Assembly (NCBI RefSeq): GCF_017654505.1
Contig: NC_054534.1
Span: 12,379,071-12,443,070, forward strand
Length of the DNA: 64,000 bases
DNA from: Polyodon spathula
Taxonomy: Eukaryota; Chordata; Actinopteri; Acipenseriformes; Polyodontidae
Reading direction: 5' to 3'
In this document: one piece after another, positions 9,566-20,022 of the stretch
Layout of the letters: the number at the start of each line of letters is the position of its first letter
Position numbering within the stretch: position 1 is the first letter of the stretch
Notes under the pieces: model-generated
What the model was told of the DNA's origin: nothing
Database searches by the model: none
Seen by the model: the letters and a program-made list of their open reading frames with translations, nothing else
Translations under genes and position numbers: made by a program

Positions 9566-12500
9566 ATGGATGCGACTCAGTTTGCCGCAATGATGGACCT
9601 CCTGCGCCAGACGCTCACCGCGGCAGTGCAGGGGGCGGCTAGACCCGCAGCTCCAGACCACTCCCTACAGAGACCCACCAAAATGACGGCCGAGGATCGA
9701 CCTGACGCCTACTTGGAGGTGTTCGAGGCTATGGCGATCTCGGCCGGATGGCCCCAAGCCCAGTGGGCTAGCTATGTGTTGCCCCAACTCACTGGGGAGG
9801 CTCAAGCAGCTGCGAGGACGCTGTCCCCGGAGCACATGTTGGATTACCCTCGGCTGAAGGCAGCCATCCTAAACCGTGTGGGGGCCACACCGGAGGGCTA
9901 CCGGAAGAAATTCCGGGAGGAGCAGTTTGCGGCAGGGGAACACCCACGAGCCATCGCCCACCGGCTGAAGGATTACGCCCTGGGTTGGTTGAATCCTGAC
10001 CTAAACACCAAAGCCAGGGTGGTGGAAATGATCGTGGTGGAGCGCTTCCTGGAGTGTCTAGCCTCGGGACCTCGGCTGTGGGTCCAGCGGCAGGCACCAG
10101 ACACGCTGGACCGGGCGGTCGAACTGGCCGAGCAGTACCAGGCAGCGGAGCCAACGCCTGCGAAACTGCCCGGGAGGAGTGTGGCTACTGGATCGTCCCC
10201 TCAACTGGCCCCGGAAAGGGCGAAGGGACTGGGGGGAAGGGGTAGTCCAGGATTTGGTCGGGGGGTGTCGGCGGGAGCTCCCGGCCCGGGTACTGGGGCA
10301 GGGTGGGGATACCCACGGGCTGCTGCAGTGTCGGACCGGGGTCTCGCGCGGACGCCTTATCGGCGAGCCCCTTTTATGGCTCCAGTGTTTCCCCCTCTTT
10401 CCAAAACTTCGGGGAGAGAAGCCAGCCCACCGAGGTGTTGGACGTGCAGGGAGGTGGGCCACCTCTCCCGGGACTGCCCCGTGATGGAGTGTGACCTCAG
10501 CCGACCAGGTAAGCACGTTCAATTACCTCAGTCGCTTCAGCACACGGGTTTTGTTATTCCGGTGACAGTGGATGGTACAAAAACCCAGGCTCTCCTGGAC
10601 TCAGGGTGTAGTCAGTCTCTGGTACAGGAGAGCCTAATCTCACCGGGGCATAAACGTATATTGGGACGGGTGCATATTAAATGTATTCATGGGGATGTCC
10701 GCTCCTATCCCAAGATAAATGTGTGTATGACTATTGGCCAGCAGGTGACGCAGGTGCAGGTAGGATTATGTCCTCGATTGCCGGTACCAGTAGTTCTGGG
10801 GCGGGACTGTGAGCAGTTTAAAGATTGGTTGGCTGCTCTGACAGCCCCGTCCTCTTTATTGGCTAAGAAAGAGGAAGTAATTGGAGAGATTTTTCCCTTT
10901 CGCGATCCAGAATGGTTTTGCCATAGATTTAAACCCCGTAAAACTAAACGGGAGCGCCGGATCGCTAAGAATGAGGGCTGGCAATGGAGGGAGTCGGAGA
11001 AGTTTCAGGTGGGGGCGGTTGGTGAAGAGTCCGGGGGGGAGGTCGCGGAGCCAGCGCAGGGGTCTGGCTCGGCTGCCTCTGCTCGGGACCGACCTGACCC
11101 CGAGTTGGAAGCCATGGGAGCTGATTTCTTAGCTCGCTCCCGTGACTTCCGACTCGAGCAAGGGCGTGACGACGTGCTGGGCAGGCTCTTTGACCAAGCA
11201 GCGGTGGTTAATGGTCGGGTGGTCGAGCCCAGACGCGCCGCCACGTACCCCCACTTTGAAATTGATCGAGACCTACTGTACCGTGTTGATAAATTACCCC
11301 AGACCGGTGAAGTGCGTCATCAGTTGCTCATTCCTCAGCCCTTTAAGGAGGATTTGTTGCAGCTGGCTCACGCTATTCCCCTGTCTGGTCATTTGGGAAG
11401 GGATAAAACTAAAGCAAGGCTTGTGTCACGGTTCTTCTGGCTGGGGCTGGATGGCGATGTTAAGCGGTTTTGTGAGCGTTGTGGGGAATGTCAGAAGGCC
11501 AGCCCTAGAGCCGTTCCACGAGCCCCTCTGGTGCCTTTGCCCCTAGTGGAAGCTCCGTTTGAGCGTATTGGGATGGACATAGTTGGGCCACTAGAAAGGA
11601 GTGCGGCAGGATACACCCACCTACTTGTCATTCTGGATTACGCTACGCGTTATCCAGAGGCTATTCCCCTCCGATCTATGTCCGCTAAGTCTGTTGCCAA
11701 CGAGCTTGTGAAGGTTTTTTCCCGGGTGGGGATTCCCAAAGAGATACTAACCGATCAAGGCACCAATTTTATGTCCCGGCTAATCCGCGGAACATGTAAG
11801 CTTTTGGGAATTAAGACCATTAGGACCTCTGTGTTTCATCCTCAGACAGACGGTTTGGTGGAACGCTTTAATAAGACCCTTAAGAACATGTTGCGCAGAT
11901 TTATTCGTAGTGATGTGCGTTACTGGGACCAGCTGATTCCTCCCCTTCTCTTTGCGATCAGAGAGGTTCCCCAGGCTTCCACGGGGTTTTCACCATTCGA
12001 GCTGCTGTATGGGCGGAGACCCCGGGGCGTGCTCGATCTGGTCAGAGAGATGTGGGAGGAGCAGCAGGACAATTCGACCAATACAGTCCGGTATGTGTTG
12101 GACCTGCGCAAACGTCTTGAGTCTGTTGGGAAATGGGCGCATGACAATTTGCAGCAGGCGCAGCACAGACAGGAGACACAATATAACCGAGGAGCCCGGT
12201 TGCGCACATTTCAGCCGGGGGATAAGGTACTTCTATTATTACCCAGTTCTGAGTCGAAACTCTTGGCTAAGTGGCAAGGACCCTTTGAGGTTACACGCCA
12301 GGTTGGGAAGGTGGACTATGAGATCTGCCAGCCGGAGCGACGGACAGAGAAACACATTTACCATATCAATCTTTTAAAGCCTTGGTTACAGCCAGAGGCG
12401 TTGTTAGTGGCGCATGCAGATGACGTCACGGACCTGGGACCTGATCTTTCTGTGTTGGCAAGAAAAGGATCGGTACAGATTGCTGAGAATCTGACACCAA

Positions 12501-13876
12501 CGCAGAAATGTCAGGCTCACGGTCTGGTGGCGGAGTTTCCTGACGTGTTCTCTTCAGTCCCGGGGCAGACTCGAGTAGCCCATCATCACATTGATATTGA
12601 GCCGGGGGCGCTAGTTCGCCAGAGGCCGTACCGTATACCTGAGCGTAAAAGACAGGTAATAAAAGCGGAAATTGACGAAATGCTGAGACTGGGGGTAATA
12701 GAAGAGTCCCAAAGTGACTGGAACAGTCCGATCGTTTTAGTCGATAAGCCAGACGGGTCAACTCGATTTTGCATTGATTTCAGACGAATCAATGAGAAAT
12801 CGAAATTTGACGCTTATCCGATGCCCCGAGTAGATGAGTTGCTGGAGCGTCTAGGCACGGCTCATTTTATGACGACACTGGATTTAACGAAGGGGTACTG
12901 GCAGATACCCCTGACTCCGGAATCTAGAGAGAGGACGGCGTTTTCGACTCCCTTCGGGTTGTACCAATTCAGGACCATGCCCTTTGGGTTGCACGGAGCC
13001 CCCGCCACTTTCCAGCGGATGATGGATCGCATCTTGCGGCCCCATCAGCAGTACGCCGCTGCTTACATAGATGACGTGGTTATCCACAGTGAGGATTGGC
13101 CGAGTCATCTGTGTAAGGTAGCGGCGGTGCTGCAATCCTTGCGGGAGGCGGGGCTCACTGCTAACCCAAAGAAGTGTGCCATTGGGAAGAGTGAGTCGGA
13201 GTATTTGGGGTATCGAGTAGGGGGCGGCCAGATCAGACCGCTAGTTGCTAAGGTGAAAGCCTTGGCTGACTGGCCGGTTCCTACAACCAAAACCCAGGTG
13301 CGCTCTTTCTTGGGACTAGCGGGCTATTATAGAAAGTTCATCCCGAGTTTCGCTACGCTCGCTGCTCCCTTGACAGACCTCACCCGGAAGGCTGCCCCAA
13401 ATACGGTTCAGTGGACGGAGTCGTGCCAGAGGGCCTTTCTCGCCTTGAAGCGGAGGCTGTGTAGTAAGCCAGTACTATGCAGCCCGGATTTTGGTAAGAG
13501 GTTCACCCTGCAGACGGATGCGTCAGAGACAGGTCTCGGGGCAGTGTTGTCGCAGGAGGTTCGGGGAAGCGAGCACCCAGTCCTGTATATCAGCAGGAAG
13601 CTCCTTCCCCGCGAGAAAAATTATAGCACCATCGAGAAGGAGTGTCTCGCGGTAAAATGGGCAGTCGAGTCACTCCGGTACTACCTCCTGGGGCGACACT
13701 TCACCCTGGTTACAGATCATGCCCCCTTAGCATGGCTTCACCGGATGAAAGATAGCAATGCCAGAATCACACGGTGGTACTTGGCCTTGCAGCCCTATGC
13801 CTTCAGGGTAGTCCACCGAGCAGGAAAGCTGCATCAAAACGCAGACTTTTTCTCTCGGGAAGGCATGGGGGTGTAA
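9566..13876 (+). CDS. Gag-Pol polyprotein of a Gmr1-type retrotransposon
   Basis: One uninterrupted frame of 1,436 codons encodes all the element's proteins. In order: a Gag region (about residues 1-290) rich in Ala, Pro and Gly; a CCHC zinc knuckle (C291, C294, H299, C304) for RNA binding; an aspartic protease with the DSG triad at 345-347; integrase with its zinc-binding His/Cys region (H602, H609 and a CERC pair), a DDE core of D671, D730 and E766 (spacing 58 and 35), and a C-terminal KWQGPF motif; then reverse transcriptase with YIDD at 1167-1170; and RNase H with D1318 in QTDAS. Every catalytic residue I checked is present. The ATG at 9,566 follows the primer site by about 50 bases. There is no frameshift or stop between gag and pol, so one polyprotein is expected. 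Integrase lying before RT is the notable feature. Confidence 0.96.
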   Translation: MDATQFAAMMDLLRQTLTAAVQGAARPAAPDHSLQRPTKMTAEDRPDAYLEVFEAMAISAGWPQAQWASYVLPQLTGEAQAAARTLSPEHMLDYPRLKAAILNRVGATPEGYRKKFREEQFAAGEHPRAIAHRLKDYALGWLNPDLNTKARVVEMIVVERFLECLASGPRLWVQRQAPDTLDRAVELAEQYQAAEPTPAKLPGRSVATGSSPQLAPERAKGLGGRGSPGFGRGVSAGAPGPGTGAGWGYPRAAAVSDRGLARTPYRRAPFMAPVFPPLSKTSGREASPPRCWTCREVGHLSRDCPVMECDLSRPGKHVQLPQSLQHTGFVIPVTVDGTKTQALLDSGCSQSLVQESLISPGHKRILGRVHIKCIHGDVRSYPKINVCMTIGQQVTQVQVGLCPRLPVPVVLGRDCEQFKDWLAALTAPSSLLAKKEEVIGEIFPFRDPEWFCHRFKPRKTKRERRIAKNEGWQWRESEKFQVGAVGEESGGEVAEPAQGSGSAASARDRPDPELEAMGADFLARSRDFRLEQGRDDVLGRLFDQAAVVNGRVVEPRRAATYPHFEIDRDLLYRVDKLPQTGEVRHQLLIPQPFKEDLLQLAHAIPLSGHLGRDKTKARLVSRFFWLGLDGDVKRFCERCGECQKASPRAVPRAPLVPLPLVEAPFERIGMDIVGPLERSAAGYTHLLVILDYATRYPEAIPLRSMSAKSVANELVKVFSRVGIPKEILTDQGTNFMSRLIRGTCKLLGIKTIRTSVFHPQTDGLVERFNKTLKNMLRRFIRSDVRYWDQLIPPLLFAIREVPQASTGFSPFELLYGRRPRGVLDLVREMWEEQQDNSTNTVRYVLDLRKRLESVGKWAHDNLQQAQHRQETQYNRGARLRTFQPGDKVLLLLPSSESKLLAKWQGPFEVTRQVGKVDYEICQPERRTEKHIYHINLLKPWLQPEALLVAHADDVTDLGPDLSVLARKGSVQIAENLTPTQKCQAHGLVAEFPDVFSSVPGQTRVAHHHIDIEPGALVRQRPYRIPERKRQVIKAEIDEMLRLGVIEESQSDWNSPIVLVDKPDGSTRFCIDFRRINEKSKFDAYPMPRVDELLERLGTAHFMTTLDLTKGYWQIPLTPESRERTAFSTPFGLYQFRTMPFGLHGAPATFQRMMDRILRPHQQYAAAYIDDVVIHSEDWPSHLCKVAAVLQSLREAGLTANPKKCAIGKSESEYLGYRVGGGQIRPLVAKVKALADWPVPTTKTQVRSFLGLAGYYRKFIPSFATLAAPLTDLTRKAAPNTVQWTESCQRAFLALKRRLCSKPVLCSPDFGKRFTLQTDASETGLGAVLSQEVRGSEHPVLYISRKLLPREKNYSTIEKECLAVKWAVESLRYYLLGRHFTLVTDHAPLAWLHRMKDSNARITRWYLALQPYAFRVVHRAGKLHQNADFFSREGMGV

Positions 13877-13906
13877 GATTTTCGAATGAACCGGTGGTGT
13901 CATTCT

Positions 13907-13919
13907 GAGGGGAAGGATA
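13907..13919 (+). other. Polypurine tract
   Basis: GAGGGGAAGGATA, which is purine-rich up to its final bases, ends directly at the first base of the 3' LTR, where plus-strand DNA synthesis would be primed. Confidence 0.75.
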
Positions 13920-14629
13920 TGTAACAGGGAGAGATCTGTGCTGACTCTGCTGGCGTGTTCACGGGCTGCAGGAAGAGGGCGGCAGTCGCCCAACAACCGC
14001 CTGTGAGTCATGGCAGTGACACGGGGAGGTGGGAAAGTGTGTGTGTGGACTTTCCCCCTCTCTGAATGGCCGAGAGGCGGGTCTTGGGTGATTGTCGGTC
14101 CTATAAAATAACGCTCTGTTGTTTCCTCAGGTCTGCCCACTTAGACGCGCTAAGGGTGCGGAAGCTTTGATTCAGGACCGGGAATCAGCGAGACAGAGAG
14201 AGAGAGCGGGGAACCCTTGGGCAGACCCCGGCGTATTGTGGAAGAGCAGGCGAGATAGCCGAGAGAGTAGGACGGTGATCCGGGTCGTGCGGGTAGCGGC
14301 GACCGGGATAACGCTGCCGAGTGCAGCACCTTTTATTTGTAGTTTTATTACTGTTTTATTTTCCCTTGTTCTTTTCGCCTTCTGTTTTCATTATTATTTC
14401 TTTGAGCACCTGCGAGTGCATTTGAAGGTCGTGTACCAGCTGTGGTATTTCCGTGGTGCTGTCTATCATCGTTGATAGGCAGCCCACGGTCAACAGTGCC
14501 CTCTACCGGAGGGAAAAATTACAGGGAAAGGAAAAGAGCCGGCTTAAAATAAAACTGGGCACCTGTGTGGTGTTTTCCAAATACACCTGTCTGTCTCGTT
14601 GTCAGTGAATTACCCACACCCCTTCCACA
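13920..14629 (+). repeat. 3' LTR of Gmr1-type element
   Basis: It has the same 710-bp length as the 5' LTR. The differences seen by eye include GTGTGT for GTGAGT near 14,043, one base at the TATA box, and a cluster at about 14,425 (GAAGG for GCTGT). It is followed by the target duplication GGCAG. Confidence 0.95.
14548..14553 (+). terminator. Polyadenylation signal of the element
   Basis: AATAAA in the 3' LTR is followed within about 25 bases by a GT-rich tract (CCTGTGTGGTGTTTT), the usual pair of signals for 3' end formation. Confidence 0.6.
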
Positions 14630-14634
14630 GGCAG

Positions 14635-16084
14635 TCATCTTGGGTCAAATGTCAAGTATCCATAACACTGAAAATATGAAGTGTGTGAAGTGGTTTATGA
14701 GATACCAGCCGATCTAGAAGCAGTGGCGGCAGATTTGCAATTCTAACCTCACTCCATGGTGTCTGGTGCCATTCCAAACAGGATTCCCGATTGCAAGCCA
14801 GGGTAGCAGGAGGCTTATATCCAAGAGGCTGACAGTGGAAAGGTTGGAGCTGTCATGTTGTCTGACTATGTATGCATTGCACATCTTGTGATTTTGTGCC
14901 ACCTTGGCAGTTTTCAGAGCACTGTGGAAACAATGAACATTTTTGTATTAGAGCACCTTAAGTACAGAGCAAATTTCTAGGAAAGCAGAAAATACAAACC
15001 CACAAAACTAGGGAAATTCAGTTTATGTTTTTACACTAGAGACATGTCCTAAACTAGACAGCAAAGACAGGGGAAGTGTGGAGTCTACCCGCTACCCACA
15101 TGTGTAATAGTTGGCCTGCCTCCACCATTGAATAAGTTAATAAAATAAATAAAACCACATAGCAAAAATATAGCCGATTTAACTTATTATATGAACACGG
15201 TACTGTGAACATTTTATTTCACACTGTATGTCTTTAACAAAGTACATATAGTTCTTGATTCAGATGCAGCTGTGACACATCTGTACTGCAAGTCATTTTG
15301 GAATAAAGCAATGTTTTCCCTCAATTCAATCAGGGTAGCAGAGTGCTGCGCTTTCTGTTTTCTAAGATCACCATACCAAGCATTGCTAATCAGACTGACA
15401 GCAGTGAAAGAGAACAGTTACTTCGAGACAATCTGATATAGGAAGTGAAGCACTGCCTGCCTGACAAAGTGCAGGGAGAACACTGATTAATCATGCTTTT
15501 AAATAATACACTTTTACCTTTCTTGTCAGATGTGTTCCACATTTTTATTTTACAAGGTGTAGTTAATTACGTTCAGGGTGTCTTGATAGAGATCTCAAAA
15601 CACTGACATCTTGCTGTTCCAAATCTGCAAACATACCATGTATATTCAGAGTACTGTGCTCACACATGTTTTGCTACTGTATGTGGTTTTATTAATTTAT
15701 TTTTTATACCCTCAACAATAGGAGACACAGACCAACAACTACACACATGGGTACCTAGGGAAACTCCACACTTTTGCTACCCTGCCTCTAGAATAGTTAT
15801 GTAAAAAAGAACAAAATCAAATAAAAAATCAAGGAAAAACTTCAGGCATTTTAGGATTTGTAAATATATATATAGAAATGTAAGGGTAGTTTAGTAACCC
15901 TAATCGGCATATATTTATTATCACTAAATATAATATTTTATAGTAAAATCTACTTTAATAACAAGTTGGATTTCAAAAGAAAACTAAAATGGCAAAATTT
16001 AAAAGAGTACCAATAATATAGATTTGAAATTATACAGATTATTATTATTACCTGTTGTATAAACTCACTAGACCAATAGGTAAC
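14635..16084. other. Non-coding stretch
   Basis: AT-rich. I looked on the minus strand for the last thrombospondin and PLAC exons of ADAMTS12 and did not find them. No other element is recognised. The last five bases (GTAAC) are the probable left target duplication of the next LTR. Confidence 0.5.
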
Positions 16085-16730
16085 TGTCATAAAGACGGCT
16101 GAGTGGTGACGTCAGAACCAGGAAATTAATACACAGGGACAGGACAGACGAAGTGAAATGATGAAGACGCTTGCTTGTGCCGGTTTATTGAAAATAAAAA
16201 GTTTAAACAAACAGAAGACAGGACACGACAATTACGCCAAAATAAATAGACAAACAAAAATGGACTAACACTTAACAAACGGTGAGCAGATAGACACACT
16301 AACAAACACGATGAGTTTAAATAAACAAGTATCGTGCTGGTCCCACTAGCACGTAATAGCAATTGATATTAAACTCCAATTTGTTTTCTCCTCCTCTCTC
16401 TCCCGTTCCGTACCGAACACCCAACAACCCCGGGTGAGTAAAACGTGCATCTATATATACTGTTGTGCTGGGATTCAATTACCAATTAATTATTCACTTT
16501 AATCCCAGCACATGAATTAATTATGTGCAACCTCGTGCTCACATATTAAATACTTTAAATGCACGTGAAGTGATGTACAGTCCCATGCCTAAATACAATT
16601 ATACATTTTTAAACACACGTGAAACACAGACTCGTTTATATCCCGTGTACCAAAGCCATTACACCAACATTTAACACACCACACGCAACATATAACAGAA
16701 AATACACACAGGGGCGGGCACTTTGTCACA
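16085..16730 (-). repeat. Solo LTR, minus orientation
   Basis: Read on the minus strand, the LTR starts TGTGACAAAGTGCCCGCCCC and ends CGTCTTTATGACA. It is flanked by GTAAC (16,080-16,084) and GTAAG (16,731-16,735), a five-base duplication with one mismatch. It is homologous over its length to the two facing LTRs at 52.6 and 54.4-55.05 kb. No internal sequence remains, so it probably arose by recombination between LTRs. Confidence 0.85.
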
Positions 16731-16879
16731 GTAAGAAACAATCAGCTATTAGGTCAGCATTAATAAATACAAAAAAATACAAAACCAGCATCATTTTGTC
16801 ATTGAATTTGATCAAGATAAAATTTATAATGAGATACGGTAAAAAATAAACATAATAATGCCCACTCTTTAGTGGTGTG

Positions 16880-16982
16880 TGTGGTCACCAGTTTGTGCCC
16901 ATTCTCTTCTCTGTTACACACGAAAAACCGACAATGAAAGCCTACAATGTGTTCAGAGCTCTCAACTCTCCCAGTACTTACA
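16880..16982 (-). pseudogene. ADAMTS12: Possible ADAMTS12 thrombospondin exon remnant
   Basis: After a TTTTAG acceptor the sequence starts TGTAAGTACTG, the cysteine codon that opens each thrombospondin exon of this gene. Further on it encodes VESSEH and GFHCRFF, resembling the VxxxxH...FHCxF part of the repeat after the one at 17.2 kb. It is about ten codons short and needs a frame change, so it is a broken remnant at best. It could be chance. Confidence 0.35.
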
Positions 16983-17188
16983 CTAAAATGCATATACAGA
17001 TGTTATTATGTCCTGGCTAAGCATGAGTAAGAGACTAATGGAAAAACAACAGATTCAGCACTCGAGGAAGTACCATTTTGGCTCCCTGTAATGGACTTGA
17101 ACCCAATATTAATAAGGCAGGTGTTTTTCTTTTGGTCATCACCAAAATGCAACATGAAAATGATGTTAAAATGAGCCAGAATACTTAC

Positions 17189-17336
17189 TCCAATTAACAC
17201 TTTTCCAGGTTGTGCATGGGCGGAGATGACACCTTCTGGCAGGGTCCTGTCTTTTGATGTTTTCACATTGAGACTCCTCATTAGTGCTGCACTTGACTGT
17301 TCTCCAGACTGCTCCAAGTACACAAGTTGTAGAGCA
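17189..17336 (-). pseudogene. ADAMTS12: ADAMTS12 thrombospondin type 1 exon
   Basis: The acceptor CTTCTGCCAG is followed by codons for [18 protein letters not shown], then RCHLRPC and WKSVNW. This matches the first C-terminal thrombospondin repeat after the mucin region of ADAMTS12, including the diagnostic RCHLRPC. The frame is open throughout. The glycine of CSTTCG is Val. The donor is uncertain. GTAAGT lies inside the TGG-AGT-AAG codons, and the donor expected after AAG reads TATTC, as if one G were missing. Confidence 0.85.
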
Positions 17337-18054
17337 CTGGCAGAAGAGCAAGACCCTTTGATCAAATCTTAATTTCCATTGACATACAGTTGCTTAAATA
17401 AGCTCATTTACAATGCTATTTCAACTTAGAAATGAGAGTTTTGTGAACACTGCCAATGCTGACCTGCTGTAGCTAGTGCCATTATCTGTGTTTACCAGAT
17501 TAGTTTTACCCTCTATACTATTACGACAGGCACATTGTTAGGGAGGAGGGAGCTTAGGTCTTCAAATAATTATATTTAATACAAAACTAAATTTGTCTTT
17601 TGGGCCACTGCATCTTTAACAATGGGGACATCATTAGAAAAGGATCAACTCTCAAGAGTCCTAGGCTGAATGAAAGGGATAAGCAGATCAGAACTGAGCT
17701 AAATTTGCAGAAAAACAGCTATTTATATCAAATTTGAATAACATTATTGACTACAAATTGGCATGGTGTTAAAAGTATCCAAGTAAAAGGAAAACCACAT
17801 GCATTACCAAATGTGTTAAAATAAAACAAAACAAGTTATAGAACACTTCATGCTGTACAATTGCTTTTACAAATCCATGGTCAATTACTTTGATGGTGAA
17901 AGGTGATTTTTGTTGAGCAGTACAGGTTTGAAAATGGAAAAAATTCCACATTAGAGCTTGAGAAATGAAAAATAAGGTTTGCAAATGCAGCAATTTAACT
18001 GAAAGCAGGATGATATCAAATCAGTTCCTATCAAAGCAGTAGAATATTAGTGTA

Positions 18055-18167
18055 TTTAGTGTACAATGATTTGGAATTTGGTTTCTTTGAAATATCACAA
18101 GCTTCTTTAGCAGTTGAGGCACAAGTCACTCCTCTGGTCCGTATTCCTCCCCACATGTAACTGAGCA
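18055..18167 (-). pseudogene. ADAMTS12: ADAMTS12 thrombospondin exon with frameshift
   Basis: The acceptor CTTTCATAG is followed by TGC TCA GTT ACA TGT GGG, the CSVTCGGG start of a thrombospondin repeat. A run that should read GGGGGAGG is GGGGAGG (about 18,148-18,152), a one-base loss that leads to a stop within a few codons. Past that point the other frame gives IRTRGVTCAS and KEACDISKKPNS. Two later positions where the repeat needs Cys read Tyr codons. The left boundary is approximate. Confidence 0.82.
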
Positions 18168-18959
18168 CTATGAAAGGAGAGAGGTTGAGTCAAAAAAATT
18201 AAATTCCTGCTTGAACACATTTTTAATTCTGAACAATACACAAAAAGCCTAAGTACTAATAAAGTGAAAACACATGAAAACAAAAATCATTTGAAATGGA
18301 TTTGCAAACTTCTATTGTCAAACAATATAAAGTCTTGTCACAGTATTAAAAAGTTGTCAAGTAAAACACACAACCTGCATACTGTCAATAAGAATATACA
18401 CTGATATTCTTCTAAATAAATTTACAGTAGCTTACAGATAATATAGGATCTCAACTCATACTAAATAGGCTTGAGTGTAAATTACTTTTTTCTATAATTA
18501 ATATTATTCTTCCAGCTACTGTACATACAGTATTTGTTGCCAAGACGACCCTGAATAAAATACATAGGACCTCATTCACTAAATGATGGTGTTTTGGACA
18601 TTATACTGCATGAAAAAGGAAGATCACTTCACACGGTTTCATCCAGTGATAAACACCTTATTCAACTTAATAGATGCAAAAATACAGTGGTGTAACCTAA
18701 TTAGCATACACTTTGTAACACACCATATATACCACACAGTATGGGCTAAATAGAGTGCCAATTTACAACAAGTTAGGTGCCACTGTATGAGATATCCAAC
18801 TTGAAATACAATAGAATCCTATTCTCCATTTATACACGTAAACAAGTATAAATGTAAGACATTCCATGTAAAAACAAATAGATCAACTAGGAGAGAAATC
18901 TAACACCAACAATCATTTTCATCTCTCACACTGGTCCAACTAATTCAAAGGAATTTCAA
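18168..18959. other. Intronic stretch
   Basis: AT-rich intron sequence with no further feature that I recognise. Confidence 0.5.
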
Positions 18960-19725
18960 CCTCAGTAAACTTGTGGCAAATTCATTTTAATGTTAAGAAA
19001 TGTAAAGCATTGCAAATTGGGCATAAAAATCTACTTTATAAGTATACAATGAATGGGATGGAAATAGGGGACAAGGACTTTAAAAGGGATCTCAGGGTTA
19101 TAGTGGAGTTATCATTAAAAGTATCTTATTAATGTGGTGAGGCAATTAACAAGGCAAATCGAATGTTAAACTATACTGCAAAAAGCACGGAATACAAGAC
19201 TAGAGAGATTACGCTAAGATTATACAATGCGCTAGTTAGACCCCACCTAGAATACTGTGTGCAGTTTTGGTTACCTCACCTCAAACCACTGCACTAGTTA
19301 AGGTGCAGAGAAGGGCAACTAGGCTGATCCCAGGACTTAAATACATGAGCTATGAGGACAGGTTAAAATAATTAAATCTCTTCAGCCTAAGAAAAAAAAG
19401 AAGGGAAATAGGGTACTTGATTAAAGTCTTAAAATCATAAATGGTGTAAAGATAAAGTTGACCCAAGACACTACTTCAAATTTAGCACAGAGAGAACAAG
19501 AGGGCATTAGAGAAGGTTGAGTAAACAGAAGTTAGGAAGCACTTTTTCTTTTACAGAGAAATATAAATGCATGGCATAGCCTAACAGGTGAAATGGTAGG
19601 ATCTAGAACACTAGGAACATTAAAAAAAAGACAAGATTCTGAGCTTTTAAATTAGTTCTGTAGGGGAAAATAGTGTTAACAAGGGATGGGCCTTAATGGG
19701 CCAACTTTTCTCATGTTCTTATTTG
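18960..19725 (+). pseudogene. Degenerate CR1/L2-type LINE 3' fragment
   Basis: Scattered plus-strand codons in several frames match the C-terminal part of a CR1-type reverse transcriptase: TRLIPGLKYMSYEDRL-like and LRLYNALVRPHLEYCVQFW-like stretches, as also seen in the LINE at 33.6-36.4 kb. It ends with the tail GGGCCTTAATGGGCC...CTCATGTTCTT, which resembles that LINE's 3' end. There are many stops and indels, so it is an old copy. Confidence 0.85.
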
Positions 19726-20022
19726 TAGGAAATATTGTAAATAAATGCTTACAACAAAAATAGAGGTAGCAAGATTTGATATAGCGCTATTATTCCTGAA
19801 AAGAATACACTTGACCATGTCCTTATTTATAAACTTCAATGTGCTGTGCTGTGCAGATATCACGTATCATAAGAATGTGCATTGCATCAAAAGAGGTGTT
19901 TACAATGACTTTGTAAGATTTTAGAATGAAACAACAAGCATCATTATTTTACTTTCATAATGGTGGCTATCCAGATTTACAGCATTTTTCATCCTTCTTT
20001 TTTATTTTATCTGTGAGGATTT

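Larger units (their letters stand above)
8787..14629 (+). mobile_element. Near-intact Gmr1-type Ty3/Gypsy LTR retrotransposon
   Basis: This is a complete LTR retrotransposon: 710-bp LTR, primer binding site, a single open gag-pol, polypurine tract and a second 710-bp LTR. A five-base target duplication GGCAG lies at 8,782-8,786 and 14,630-14,634. By eye the LTRs differ at about nine positions (roughly 98.7% identical), so insertion was recent on a genomic scale. The pol order is protease, integrase, reverse transcriptase, RNase H. That arrangement is known for the Gmr1 clade (described from Atlantic cod and other deuterostomes) and is unlike standard Ty3/Gypsy. The GC content is clearly above that of the host sequence around it. 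No envelope-like frame is present. Confidence 0.95.

Noticed and set aside
10058..10522. Several 60-150-codon frames overlapping gag on both strands
   Set aside because: They sit in other frames of the intact gag-pol and reflect its high GC content.
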